A stretch of DNA of 64,000 nucleotides from Firm-04 sp045591925 (GTDB taxonomy: Bacteria > Bacillota > Clostridia > Oscillospirales > Ruminococcaceae). Position numbers and translations under genes: made by a program. Position 1 is the first letter of the stretch, and each line of letters opens with the position of its first letter. Under the pieces are notes generated by a model. That model made no database searches. It saw only the letters and a program-made list of their open reading frames with translations, and had not been told where the DNA came from. Positions 51,421 to 60,344 of this stretch are shown piece after piece. The DNA lies in assembly GCA_045591925.1 (NCBI GenBank), contig JAZNTW010000066.1, positions 1 to 64,000 on the forward strand. The letters are read 5' to 3'.

Positions 51421-52830
51421 TCAGGATTGTGTCAGCGGCATACTGACAATAAATTCCGTATATTCGCCCTTGACGCTTTTGACCGTCACAGAGCCTTTGT
51501 GCAGTATCATGATCCGACTGACGATGGAGAGTCCGAGTCCCATGCCGGTCGTATCCTTGCCGCGCGATTCATCCGTCTTATAAAAACGCTCAAAAACGTG
51601 TGAGATCTCATCCTCTGTGAGTCCCTCTCCGGAATTGCGGAAATGGATATGCACCTGTTCTTCATCGGAATCGACAGCAAGGAACAGCGTACCGCAGCGG
51701 TTGACGAATTTGATCGCATTTTCGGTCAGATTATAGAATACCTGCTGCATCAGATCGCGGTCAACCTCTGCGTAGGTGCGCGGACAGACATCCAGACCCT
51801 CCACATGAATGAGCTTCTGCTCGACCTTTTGTTCAAAGAGCAAAATCGTTGTAATCAGCAGGTTCGTCACATCCAGCCGCTCAAAATTGGGCGCATAGGT
51901 GCCCTCCTCAAAGCGAGAGATGCTTAACATTGAGTGGACAAGCCGCGAGAGCCGCTGTACCTCTCCCGAAACGATTCGGAGATATTGTTTTTCCTGCTCC
52001 GGCGGGATGGTGCCGTCCAGAATGCCGTCAACAAAGCCGCCGATGGTTGTCATCGGTGTTTTCATTTCATGTGAGACATCCGAAACAAAGCGTCTGCGGC
52101 TGCGTTCGTTTTTGTCAATGAAATCCGCCATACGGTTCATGGTGATGATCAGGCGGTCGATTTCCGGATCGCCGGTTTGCTCCAGACGCGCAGAAAAATC
52201 GCCTTTGCCGTAATTTTCTGCCTGTCTTGTAATTTGCAGAACCGGATTCAATGCTTGTCTCGTATTGAAATAGAACAGCAGTGCGCCGAGTACGCCCGTG
52301 ACAAGCACGGAGGTCACCAGAACAATGATCATTTTGGAAAAATAATCACCGACATATGCCGCCGGAAAGAGCAGCATCAGATAATATGACGTTTCATTCA
52401 GTTCAAACCGCTCCACATAGGTTGCCGTTGGTTCCATGAAGTTACCGCTTGGCGCACCGATCTGGCAATATGGTTCATTTTGCGCTTCCATTTGCAGCGG
52501 CGTGCTGAGCTGCATGGCTTCCAGATTTTTGTAATCGGAACGCACAACGCATTTTCCGTCCGTATCGAAAATATAGCAGTCAACATTTTCATTGAGCGTA
52601 TAGAGATGCAGCGCATTCCGGAGGCTGTCCGGAGCAAAGCCATCATGCGCTTGATAATCATCACGAATATGAGAGAGCAGAATGCGTGCGGTGCTGTTAA
52701 AATGGGCATAGGCTTCCTGCTCATGAATGTGGTTGGAATAGAGCGCGACGATCAAGCCTGTCAGAGAGCAGGCAAACATCAGCATGATTGTGCAGAGATA
52801 GAAAATGCGGCTATAAACACTGTTCAGCAT
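51421..52830 (-). CDS. sensor histidine kinase
   Basis: A 469-residue kinase. TM1 (about 8-32), an extracytoplasmic sensor (about 33-165), TM2 (about 168-192) and a HAMP domain (about 193-245) precede HisKA with SDVSHEMKTPMTT (phospho-His at about 260) and the ATPase with NLTENAIKFVNR (N box) and GMGLGLSIV (G2). It starts 3 bases after the response regulator stop. Next to htrA it resembles the CssRS-type secretion stress system; this is inference. Confidence 0.93.
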   Translation of the reverse strand: MLNSVYSRIFYLCTIMLMFACSLTGLIVALYSNHIHEQEAYAHFNSTARILLSHIRDDYQAHDGFAPDSLRNALHLYTLNENVDCYIFDTDGKCVVRSDYKNLEAMQLSTPLQMEAQNEPYCQIGAPSGNFMEPTATYVERFELNETSYYLMLLFPAAYVGDYFSKMIIVLVTSVLVTGVLGALLFYFNTRQALNPVLQITRQAENYGKGDFSARLEQTGDPEIDRLIITMNRMADFIDKNERSRRRFVSDVSHEMKTPMTTIGGFVDGILDGTIPPEQEKQYLRIVSGEVQRLSRLVHSMLSISRFEEGTYAPNFERLDVTNLLITTILLFEQKVEQKLIHVEGLDVCPRTYAEVDRDLMQQVFYNLTENAIKFVNRCGTLFLAVDSDEEQVHIHFRNSGEGLTEDEISHVFERFYKTDESRGKDTTGMGLGLSIVSRIMILHKGSVTVKSVKGEYTEFIVSMPLTQS

Positions 52831-52833
52831 CGG

Positions 52834-53562
52834 TTATACCACGGTCGATGGCGCTGCTTTTGATTCATCCGGCACGGCGAATTTATAGCCGACGCCCCAG
52901 ACGGTACGCAGACCCCATTTATCGGAAACGCCCTCGAGCTTCTCGCGCAGACGCTTGATGTGAACGTCAATGGTACGGGAATCACCGTAATATTCAAAGC
53001 CCCAGACCTCGTCCAGAAGCTGATCTCTGGTATAGACATGGTTCGGGTTGGAGGCGAGGCAATAGAGCAGCTCAAGCTCCTTCGGCGGTGTTTCGATGAC
53101 CTTGCCGTCCACGCGCAGAACATAGCTGTCCATATCGACAGTCAGCTTATCGTAATCGACTCTGCCGCGGCGCTGGCTCTGCTCCGGCATCGGCTGACCG
53201 TTTTTGCGTGTACGTGCGCGGATACGGGCAAGCAGCTTGGTTTTGTCGATCGGCTTTGTGATATAGTCCTCTGCGCCGAGATCCAGTCCGAGTGCTTCAT
53301 CATTCGGCTCGGATTTTGCAGTGACAAGGATGACCGGCACGGTGGAACGCTTCTGAATTTCACGCATGACAGTATAGCCGTTCATGCCGGGCATCATGAC
53401 ATCAAGCAGAACAAGGTCCGGATGTACGGTTGCAAATTTGACAAGTGCTTCTTCGCCGTCTGTTGCTGTGATGGCGGTATAGCCCTCTTTCACCAAAATT
53501 GTGCGCAGAACCTCGCAGATATTCGGATCATCGTCAACGATCAGGATTTTTTCCATAGACAT
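52834..53562 (-). CDS. OmpR/PhoB-family response regulator
   Basis: A 242-residue regulator. The receiver domain (about 4-118) has acidic DDD at about 10-12, the phospho-acceptor Asp in LVLLDVMMPGMNGY (about 54), and Lys in DYITKPIDK. The winged-helix DNA-binding domain (about 140-235) ends RTVWGVGYKF. GGGAGG lies upstream of the ATG at 53562 (MSMEKIL). It is first in the RR-HK-htrA operon. Confidence 0.94.
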   Translation of the reverse strand: MSMEKILIVDDDPNICEVLRTILVKEGYTAITATDGEEALVKFATVHPDLVLLDVMMPGMNGYTVMREIQKRSTVPVILVTAKSEPNDEALGLDLGAEDYITKPIDKTKLLARIRARTRKNGQPMPEQSQRRGRVDYDKLTVDMDSYVLRVDGKVIETPPKELELLYCLASNPNHVYTRDQLLDEVWGFEYYGDSRTIDVHIKRLREKLEGVSDKWGLRTVWGVGYKFAVPDESKAAPSTVV

Positions 53563-53617
53563 GATATATATCCTCCCTAAGTGGTGCATATATAATGTAG
53601 TGTATATATAATAATAC

Positions 53618-53647
53618 ATTATAAAGTATACTATATTTCGACTTCAA
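53618..53647 (-). promoter_or_regulatory. promoter of the RR-HK-htrA operon
   Basis: Minus strand TTGAAG, an 18-bp spacer and TATAAT. The leader between here and the gene is made of repeated GTATATATAAT-like AT-rich blocks, which could be regulator sites. Confidence 0.5.
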
Positions 53648-53723
53648 TTATATGAACAAAGTATGAATATAAGATGAAATTCTGATGAACACACATAGGC
53701 AGAGACGGCAATGAAAAAAATAG

Positions 53724-53752
53724 TTGACGAACCGAAGAAATTCTGCTATAAT
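53724..53752 (+). promoter_or_regulatory. flippase gene promoter
   Basis: TTGACG, a 17-bp spacer and TATAAT, about 40 bases before the ATG. Confidence 0.75.
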
Positions 53753-53793
53753 AATATGTGTATGTATGATCAATTTCAAAAAGGGAATTCCGA

Positions 53794-55233
53794 ATGAATA
53801 AATATAAAACGCTGGCGCTGAATACGGTTGTATTTGCAATCGGCAGCTTCGGCTCTAAAATACTTTCCTATCTGCTGACAAGACTGTATACGAAGTATTT
53901 CGAGGGCGCATTTGTATACAATACAAAAGATATTTTGAAAATGTGCGCGGATATGCTGATTCCGCTTGTCAGTATGTCGATTGCCGAGGCGATCATCCGG
54001 TATGGACTGGATAAGAATTACGAAAAGGAATCCGTATTTTCCAATGCAGTTGTGGTAATGCTGACCGGCGGCATTGGTTTTATTATCCTATCGCCGCTTT
54101 TGCTGCTGTATGATGAGATTCGTCCTTTTGTTCCGCTACTAATCGGCTTCGTGCTTTGCTCCTGCTTTCGGCAGCTCTCGGCGCAGTTTGCAAGAGCGCG
54201 CGGAATGGTAAAGCTCTTTGCTGTGGACGGCATACTATGTACGCTGATCTTCTTTCTTGCCAATGTCGTATTCATTGCCCATCTGAAGCTCGGCATCACA
54301 GGCTTCATGCTTTCCAATATGATTGCCGATCTGTTGTCCGGTATCAGCGTCTGGTGCATTGCAAAGCACGGCAAATTTTTCAGCCGAAAATATATCGACA
54401 AGGAATTGCTTGGAACAATGCTGCGGTTTTCGCTTCCGCTGATTCCGACTGCGGAAATGTGGCTGATTACCGGCTTTGCGGATCGAATCTTTGTCAAGCA
54501 TATGGTCAACGGAACCGAGGCAGGTGTTTACGGCACGGCAGCCGTCATACCGAATCTGCTTGCAATGGCGTCTACAATTTTCTATCAGGCGTGGAATATG
54601 AGCGCCATCGCGGAGAATGATTCCGATACAAAATCAAAATTCTACGAAACGGTCTACGACGCCTATCTGGCAATGCTTACGCTTGGTGCAGGCGCGATTA
54701 TCGCGTTTGATCAGATTTTGTCCCGTCTCCTGCTGGATACCAGTACGGATATCGCCTATGAACGCGCGTATCTCTATACGCCGGTTCTGGTTATCGCCGT
54801 CATGATGCTGTGCCTAGACCAGTTCTTTTCCAGTATCTATACGGTTACCAAGCATACGAAAAACAGCTTCTGGACGAGCTTTGCTGCAACTATTGTGAAT
54901 CTGGTGCTGAATGCGATTCTGATTCCGCGGTATGCGGTGAATGGCGCGATTCTGGCAACATTTTTCAGCTATTTCGTCTGTTATCTGATTCGGTTGGTGG
55001 ATGCGCGGCGTTATATTTCGTTCCGTGTATCGCATCTGCGGTTTTCCGTGAATCTGGTGGTGCTGTTTCTGATGTGCAGCGCGGTGCACCATACGGATGC
55101 GACGCGTGCCGATTATGCAGAGTGGGCGCAGCGTGTGCCGTTTCTGCTCGCTGCCGGACTGCTTGCACTGACAATCATCAACTTCAAACCGCTGCTTGCT
55201 ACAGCGAAAAAGGTTCTCAGACGCAATTCATAA
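53794..55233 (+). CDS. polysaccharide flippase (Wzx/MurJ-like MOP superfamily)
   Basis: A 479-residue protein with about 12-14 membrane segments through its length. The N-terminus (NTVVFAIGSFGSKILSYLL) and the repeated pairs of hydrophobic helices match the oligosaccharide flippase branch of the MOP superfamily. It probably moves a lipid-linked sugar precursor across the membrane. No glycosyltransferase is adjacent, so the substrate is unknown. Confidence 0.8.
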   Translation: MNKYKTLALNTVVFAIGSFGSKILSYLLTRLYTKYFEGAFVYNTKDILKMCADMLIPLVSMSIAEAIIRYGLDKNYEKESVFSNAVVVMLTGGIGFIILSPLLLLYDEIRPFVPLLIGFVLCSCFRQLSAQFARARGMVKLFAVDGILCTLIFFLANVVFIAHLKLGITGFMLSNMIADLLSGISVWCIAKHGKFFSRKYIDKELLGTMLRFSLPLIPTAEMWLITGFADRIFVKHMVNGTEAGVYGTAAVIPNLLAMASTIFYQAWNMSAIAENDSDTKSKFYETVYDAYLAMLTLGAGAIIAFDQILSRLLLDTSTDIAYERAYLYTPVLVIAVMMLCLDQFFSSIYTVTKHTKNSFWTSFAATIVNLVLNAILIPRYAVNGAILATFFSYFVCYLIRLVDARRYISFRVSHLRFSVNLVVLFLMCSAVHHTDATRADYAEWAQRVPFLLAAGLLALTIINFKPLLATAKKVLRRNS

Positions 55234-55290
55234 TGTTCAATCCCGCTTGGATGCGGAAGTATAACAATTATTTTTGGAGGTTCAAAGATT

Positions 55291-55725
55291 ATGGATGCCC
55301 GTTCTATTTTACTCGCAATGCTGCCTGTCGGTCTGACGCTCGTAAATTACGCGATTCTGCGTGATATGCTCTGGGGAATCTTCCTCGGAAACAAATCGAA
55401 AAAATCTGCCCAGAAGATCAAGGATGAGGCTAAGACATGGCAGAAAATGACGCAGGGCTATATGACGCCCCATATCACCAAATATCAGAAAGAATATACG
55501 GTATGGAAGCGCGTGAAAACAGGTCTGCTGCTGTTCACGCTCGCACAGGTGATTGCATTTGTGATTCTGATTATCCTCAATGTTCGGTTCTGGATCGTTG
55601 CCATCATTTGCGGCGTGATTGCATTGCTGAATGTGCTTCTGTTCGGCGCTATGATGAGCAAGACCGAGTCCTCGGATAATAAGCATAACCGCAAAGGTAC
55701 ACCTTGGAAATTTGAGCAGAAATAA
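55291..55725 (+). CDS. small membrane protein of unknown function
   Basis: A 144-residue protein with one N-terminal membrane segment (about 5-33), a basic cytosolic stretch (about 34-75) and two C-terminal segments (about 77-120). The family is not recognised. TTTTTGGAGG lies upstream of the ATG. It is spaced closely with the zinc-ribbon gene after it. Confidence 0.65.
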   Translation: MDARSILLAMLPVGLTLVNYAILRDMLWGIFLGNKSKKSAQKIKDEAKTWQKMTQGYMTPHITKYQKEYTVWKRVKTGLLLFTLAQVIAFVILIILNVRFWIVAIICGVIALLNVLLFGAMMSKTESSDNKHNRKGTPWKFEQK

Positions 55726-55747
55726 ATCCTGAAAGGAGACCATTCCC

Positions 55748-56101
55748 ATGAAATTTGATGATACCATGAATGGATTACGTTCCGTTTTTCAGTCTGCCGC
55801 ACAGCGCACTGCGGACGCACTGGAAGGCTCGAAAGACTTTGTAGAGCGCGGCAAGCTGCGTTCCCAGCTCAATGATTATTATCGCCGTCTTGGCAAGGCA
55901 GAATATGAAGCTGCCGTCAACGGCGTGACCAGCATGGATGAGATCAATATGCTGATTCAGAAGATTACCGAGCTGCGTCAGCAGCAGCTTACGATGGAGC
56001 AAAATTTGCAGCGCGGCGGCACGATGACCTGCCCGACCTGCGGCAAGCTGAACGCAGCACAGGATACATTCTGTTCCGGCTGCGGCACAAAGCTCAGATG
56101 A
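55748..56101 (+). CDS. zinc-ribbon small protein
   Basis: A 117-residue protein. A helical N-terminal part (about 1-90, coiled-coil-like, QSAAQRTADALEGSKDF) precedes a C-terminal zinc ribbon CPTCGKLNAAQDTFCSGCG. Function unknown. GAAAGGAG precedes the ATG. Its stop overlaps the rlmD start (ATGA). Confidence 0.75.
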   Translation: MKFDDTMNGLRSVFQSAAQRTADALEGSKDFVERGKLRSQLNDYYRRLGKAEYEAAVNGVTSMDEINMLIQKITELRQQQLTMEQNLQRGGTMTCPTCGKLNAAQDTFCSGCGTKLR

Positions 56102-57510
56102 GCCGCCGCGGTCAGGAAGCATCCCCACTCTGCAAAAACCAGATCATCCCATTACATATAACCGGTATGACCGCAGAAGGCCAAGGTGTTGGACGCTTCT
56201 GCGGTCTTGCAGTATTCGTCGCTCATGCAGCGCCGGAGGATGAACTGGATGTGCGGATTGTCAGGGTGCAGAAAAATCTTGCCTATGGCATCATCGAACA
56301 GATTAAAGTACCCTCGCCCGACCGGATGGCGTCGCAGTGCGGCGTGTATCCGAAATGCGGCGGCTGCGTTTTTCAGCATATTACCTATGAGGCAGAGTGC
56401 CGTATCAAGGCGCAGATTGTCAGCGATGCCTTTGCGCGGATCGGGCATTTGCAGCCGGAAACTGAGCTTCCGATTTTCGGTGCAGAGCAAACGACAGGCT
56501 ATCGCAATAAGGCACAGTATCCATGCGGCAAGCATCCGGAAACGGGTCTGCCATGCTTTGGTTTTTATGCGCCGCGTTCGCATCGGTTGATTCCGGTTAC
56601 GGACTGTCTGCTGCAGCACGAGGTGTTCGGTGATATATTACGTGCCTGTGAAGAAATGCTGGCACAGCCTGCCTATGCGAAGCTCACGCCCTATGATGAG
56701 GAATCGGGAGCGGGCGTACTGCGGCATCTCTATCTGCGGCAGGGCTATCACAGCAGAGAAATAATGCTGTGCTTTGTGAGTGCGAAGCGTTCGGCAGAAA
56801 CGCAAGCGTTGTTCCGTCAGCTTGGTGATGCGCTGATGCAGAAATTTCGGGAGATTCGTTCCGTGATGCTCAATGTGAATCCGGAGAGAACGAATGTGAT
56901 TCTCGGAAAAAAGACCGTTTGCATTTGCGGCAGTGATACCATCTCGGATACGCTTTGCGGTGTGCCGATTTCGCTCAGTCCGCAGAGCTTTTATCAGGTG
57001 AATACGGCGCAGGCAGAACGGCTGTTTGCGGAAGCAAAACGGCTCGCTGCGCCGCAGAAGCATGAATTGCTGCTTGATTTGTATTGCGGCGCAGGTGCCA
57101 TCGGGCTTTCCATGGCGAATGCAGTCGGCAAGGTGATCGGCGTTGAGGTTGTGCCACAGGCGGTTGCGGATGCGCGTCAGAATGCAGTACGCGCCGGGAT
57201 TGCCAATGCGGAATTTTATGCCGGAGACGCAGGTGCGATCGCTGCAAAATTTGCCGCGGAGGGTACGCACCCCGATATCATTGTATTGGATCCGCCGCGC
57301 AAGGGCTGTGATACGGTGACGCTGGATGCTTGTGTGTCGATGTCGCCCTCGCGGATTGTGATGATCTCCTGTAATCCTGCAACTGCCGCGCGTGATGCCG
57401 CGTATCTTTGTGAAAATGGATATACCCTGAAGGTTCTGCGCCCTGCGGATTTCTTTCCGCGGACTGCGCACGTTGAGTGCGTAGTTTTGATGTCGAGGGA
57501 TAAGGCATAA
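56098..57510 (+). CDS. rlmD: 23S rRNA (uracil-C5)-methyltransferase, RlmD/TrmA family
   Basis: A 470-residue SAM-dependent RNA m5U methyltransferase. The N-terminal TRAM domain (about 18-75) is followed by Fe-S cluster cysteines in CGVYPKCGGCVFQH and later C-D-C positions. The methyltransferase domain has LLLDLYCGAGAIGLSMANA (motif I), DPPRKGCD and the catalytic Cys in VMISCNPATAARD. Whether it modifies U1939 or U747 cannot be told. Confidence 0.9.
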   Translation: MSRRGQEASPLCKNQIIPLHITGMTAEGQGVGRFCGLAVFVAHAAPEDELDVRIVRVQKNLAYGIIEQIKVPSPDRMASQCGVYPKCGGCVFQHITYEAECRIKAQIVSDAFARIGHLQPETELPIFGAEQTTGYRNKAQYPCGKHPETGLPCFGFYAPRSHRLIPVTDCLLQHEVFGDILRACEEMLAQPAYAKLTPYDEESGAGVLRHLYLRQGYHSREIMLCFVSAKRSAETQALFRQLGDALMQKFREIRSVMLNVNPERTNVILGKKTVCICGSDTISDTLCGVPISLSPQSFYQVNTAQAERLFAEAKRLAAPQKHELLLDLYCGAGAIGLSMANAVGKVIGVEVVPQAVADARQNAVRAGIANAEFYAGDAGAIAAKFAAEGTHPDIIVLDPPRKGCDTVTLDACVSMSPSRIVMISCNPATAARDAAYLCENGYTLKVLRPADFFPRTAHVECVVLMSRDKA

Positions 57511-57608
57511 AAGCCCAGTTCTACGCACTTTTTCAAAAATGCACCCGCCGATTTCTTCCTCGGTACAGGCATTTTTGCTGTACGTGAGAAGAAAGCAGCG
57601 GAAAATCG

Positions 57609-57638
57609 GCTTTGACAACAAATACACGCACACGCATA
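57609..57638 (+). repeat. 30-bp direct repeat, left copy
   Basis: Matches 58248-58277 with one change (ACGCAC versus ACGTAC). Here it encodes FDNKYTHTH in a frame without a start. The rest of 57511-57720 has no gene. Confidence 0.75.
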
Positions 57639-57720
57639 TTTGTGTGGGGATTGGATAACACGGGTGTGAGAGTGTGGGGGTTGGATGTCATACATGATTT
57701 ATAATTGGAGGTAACTTAAT

Positions 57721-58254
57721 ATGGAATTTACATTAGACAAACAAACGATTACTGATCCTAAAAAAAGGTTCTTTTTTGGTGTGGTGGCAGTCATTGTGGG
57801 CATTGTTTTCATTTTTGTGTCAGATTTTTATTCAGGCGTATCAAGAGAAAACTGTTTGCAGGTGGAGGCAACCTTTGACCAATGCAAGTCCAGATCGTCA
57901 CAAAGTTCTCAGGGAGGGTTTACATATTACCTGACATTCGAGGATCATGATAATGACTATACGATCCACCCAAGCTGCCACCGTGGTCATCTGATAGAGG
58001 ATCTGCTGAAATTACGATCCGGTGCATCTGCCAGACTTCTGATAGACGAAAATTCCGGCATAATTTACGAGCTTGAGGTGGATGGAAAAATCTGGCTTTC
58101 CTTTGACGATGCAAAGAAACAGATCGACAATAATATGCAGATGGCACATTATATCGCCTATGCATTCTTTGCAATGGGTGCGGTATGCATCATCTCATCC
58201 GGTATTTCATTCATCTTTTTCAGAAAAAAGAAATCACAGGAAAATGAGCTTTGA
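57721..58254 (+). CDS. DUF3592-like membrane protein
   Basis: A 177-residue protein with two membrane segments (about 18-38, FFGVVAVIVGIVFIFVSDF, and about 142-165) around an extracytoplasmic beta-rich domain. The layout is that of DUF3592 proteins. TTGGAGG precedes the ATG. Function unknown. Confidence 0.65.
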   Translation: MEFTLDKQTITDPKKRFFFGVVAVIVGIVFIFVSDFYSGVSRENCLQVEATFDQCKSRSSQSSQGGFTYYLTFEDHDNDYTIHPSCHRGHLIEDLLKLRSGASARLLIDENSGIIYELEVDGKIWLSFDDAKKQIDNNMQMAHYIAYAFFAMGAVCIISSGISFIFFRKKKSQENEL

Positions 58255-58342
58255 CAACAAATACACGTACACGCATAATGGTGAGTATGCAGAAGCCGAA
58301 GATGAAACAAGCGACTGGAATGTTCGATATATGAATGAATAA
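58244..58342 (+). CDS. possible 32-residue micro-ORF
   Basis: Starts at an ATG overlapping the end of the DUF3592-like gene, with CAGGAAA just upstream. It begins MSFDNKYTYTHNGEY and is very acidic at the C-terminus. The first codons are the right copy of the 30-bp direct repeat, which suggests a duplicated small gene. No family is recognised. Confidence 0.4.
   Translation: MSFDNKYTYTHNGEYAEAEDETSDWNVRYMNE
58248..58277 (+). repeat. 30-bp direct repeat, right copy
   Basis: Second copy of the repeat at 57609-57638. The two copies bracket the DUF3592-like gene. Confidence 0.75.
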
Positions 58343-58352
58343 AAGTAAACAG

Positions 58353-58385
58353 CCCCGCACCACTGAATCACCAGTGATGCGGGGT
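58353..58385. terminator. bidirectional terminator at prophage boundary
   Basis: CCCCGCA-c-CACTG-aatcac-CAGTG-a-TGCGGGG, a long stem between the convergent micro-ORF and recombinase genes. Confidence 0.85.
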
Positions 58386-58398
58386 TGCTCATATCTAT

Positions 58399-59955
58399 TC
58401 ACATTTCAATACTGATCGTCACGCCTGACTTGAACCGGAACTCCAAGTAGTCATCGTGGACGGTTACCTTCTCCAGCAGCTTCTTTACCAGAGCCTCATC
58501 AAACTCTGTGATGGTGCGCGGCTGAGAATTGATAAAATGCAGCAGTTCCTGAATACGCTCCCGATGCGCAGCTTTGGCGGCATCGTCCATGACGGTCTGT
58601 TCCTGCAGTTCCCGCAGACGCAGGATTTCTTCTGCCAGATCATCGTAGTTCGTGCCGCTTTCCGTCCGGTCGATCAGCTCCTGCTGCAATTGCCGCATCC
58701 TTTCCGCAAGGGCTTCCGCTGACTGCGGATTAGCAAGGCTGATCGCTGTTTTCAGATTGCTTTTCAGCTTTTTCAGGTACTCGTCGCTGTTGCCGAGCAT
58801 TTCATTGACCGCGTCAATAAACCCTTGCTGCAGTTCATCCTCGCTGACCGTCCTTGCCATGCAGCGTGTCTTGTCCTCCAGTCTGGTCTTGCACCGCCAG
58901 ACGATCGTTTTCTTGCCCCGGTTGTTCCAGTGCAGCCTGCGGAAATGCTCACCGCAGCACTCGCAGGTCACCATGTGCGAGAATGCGTGGTTGGCACTGA
59001 ATCCCTGCCGCCTTCCCTTCATATCACGCTCGGATGACCGCCGTGCCATTTCCTCCTGCACTCTCATGAATATATCCTTCGGGATGATCGCCTCATGGTC
59101 GTCCTCGATGTAGTATTGCGGCAGAACACCGTTATTCTTGCCACGTTTCTTGTTCAGAAAGTCTATGGTGTAGGTCTTTTGCAGTAACGCGTCACCCATA
59201 TACTTCTCGTTCTCCAGTATCTTGCGGACGGTGCTGTCGTGCCAGCGTGGGTTGCCCCGTGCAGTCAGGATGCCGTCACGTTCAAGCCCTCTGGCGATCT
59301 TCATGCAGCTTGCGCCTTCCAGATACTCACGGAAAATGCGCTTGACGATCTCCGCCTCCGCAGGATTGATGACCAGATGCCCCTCCTCGTCCTTGTCATA
59401 GCCGAGGAAGTTGCGGGCGTTCACCAGCACTTTCCCCTGCTGGAATCGGTACTGGATACCCATTTTTGTATTCTTGCTGAGCGACTCAGATTCCTGCTGC
59501 GCGAGTGATGCCATAATGGTTATCAGGACTTCTCCCTTTGCGTCCATCGTGTTGATGGACTCTTTCTCAAAGAAAACCGGAATATTGATCTCCTTCAGTA
59601 GGCGGATGTATTTCAGGCAGTCCAGTGTGTTGCGGGCAAATCGGCTGATTGACTTTGTGAAGATCATATCTATTTTACCCGCTTTGCAGTCTTCTATCAT
59701 AGCATTGAACTGATCTCTCTTTTTTGTATTGGTCGCGCTGATGCCTTCATCAGCATACACCCCGACGAACTCCCATTCTGGATTTGTCTTGATGAATTCC
59801 TCGTAATGCTGGATCTGCGCCTCATAGCTGGATGCCTGTTCCTCATTGTCCGTTGACACACGGCAGTAAGCCGCCACCCGCAGGCGCTTCACTTCCTCCT
59901 TCGCTGCCGCATTGCCTTTCTGCGGCTTTGGAGGAATGACGGTCATGTTTTTCAT
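58399..59955 (-). CDS. large serine recombinase (third of module)
   Basis: A 518-residue serine integrase. The catalytic domain (about 24-170) has the nucleophile Ser in AAYCRVSTDNEEQ and the conserved FTKSISRFARNTLDC. It is followed by the recombinase domain (about 180-290), a zinc ribbon with CECCGEHFRRLHW and a coiled coil (about 400-480). AGGTGAAA precedes the ATG. Its start overlaps the stop of the middle gene (ATGA). Confidence 0.93.
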   Translation of the reverse strand: MKNMTVIPPKPQKGNAAAKEEVKRLRVAAYCRVSTDNEEQASSYEAQIQHYEEFIKTNPEWEFVGVYADEGISATNTKKRDQFNAMIEDCKAGKIDMIFTKSISRFARNTLDCLKYIRLLKEINIPVFFEKESINTMDAKGEVLITIMASLAQQESESLSKNTKMGIQYRFQQGKVLVNARNFLGYDKDEEGHLVINPAEAEIVKRIFREYLEGASCMKIARGLERDGILTARGNPRWHDSTVRKILENEKYMGDALLQKTYTIDFLNKKRGKNNGVLPQYYIEDDHEAIIPKDIFMRVQEEMARRSSERDMKGRRQGFSANHAFSHMVTCECCGEHFRRLHWNNRGKKTIVWRCKTRLEDKTRCMARTVSEDELQQGFIDAVNEMLGNSDEYLKKLKSNLKTAISLANPQSAEALAERMRQLQQELIDRTESGTNYDDLAEEILRLRELQEQTVMDDAAKAAHRERIQELLHFINSQPRTITEFDEALVKKLLEKVTVHDDYLEFRFKSGVTISIEM

Positions 59956-60344
59956 GTTTTCACCTCTATCAGACTATAAATGTATTCGGCTTGCTCTGCC
60001 GGATCATCGAAATGCGTCTCCGCAGAAGTCAGCTCAAACGCCTTGTGTATCGGCGGTGCGGTATACCGCTTTTCAGAGCCGTGCAGATTCGCACGATGCA
60101 GTCTTCTGCCGTTTGCCTTTGCGAAGGTCTCCCGGCTGATGATTGCAGGATAGTAGTCGGTGCCAATGTAAGCATCCTGCATCAGGATTCGCTTGACAGC
60201 ACTGTGCTGCATGAGAACGCCCGCATTCGCCGCTGCCGCCTTCATGCTCAAACCGGAAATGTAGCCGTTGAAGATGCTGATTATGATTCCGGCTTCCTGT
60301 TCGTCGATAACAGCTCTGCCGTTTATGATCTTGTATCCGTACAT
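59952..60344 (-). CDS. recombinase-domain accessory protein (no catalytic domain)
   Basis: A 130-residue protein that starts MYGYKIINGRAVIDEQEA, which is the beginning of the recombinase (Pfam Recombinase) domain of serine integrases. The catalytic serine domain is missing. The ATG at 60344 has AAGGAGG 5 bases upstream, so the short form is native, not a truncation by window or frameshift. It overlaps both neighbours and probably assists them as a DNA-binding subunit. Confidence 0.8.
   Translation of the reverse strand: MYGYKIINGRAVIDEQEAGIIISIFNGYISGLSMKAAAANAGVLMQHSAVKRILMQDAYIGTDYYPAIISRETFAKANGRRLHRANLHGSEKRYTAPPIHKAFELTSAETHFDDPAEQAEYIYSLIEVKT

Noticed and set aside
53580..53640. AT-rich repeats as a replication origin
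   Set aside because: No DnaA boxes or dnaA/dnaN genes nearby; the location fits a promoter leader.
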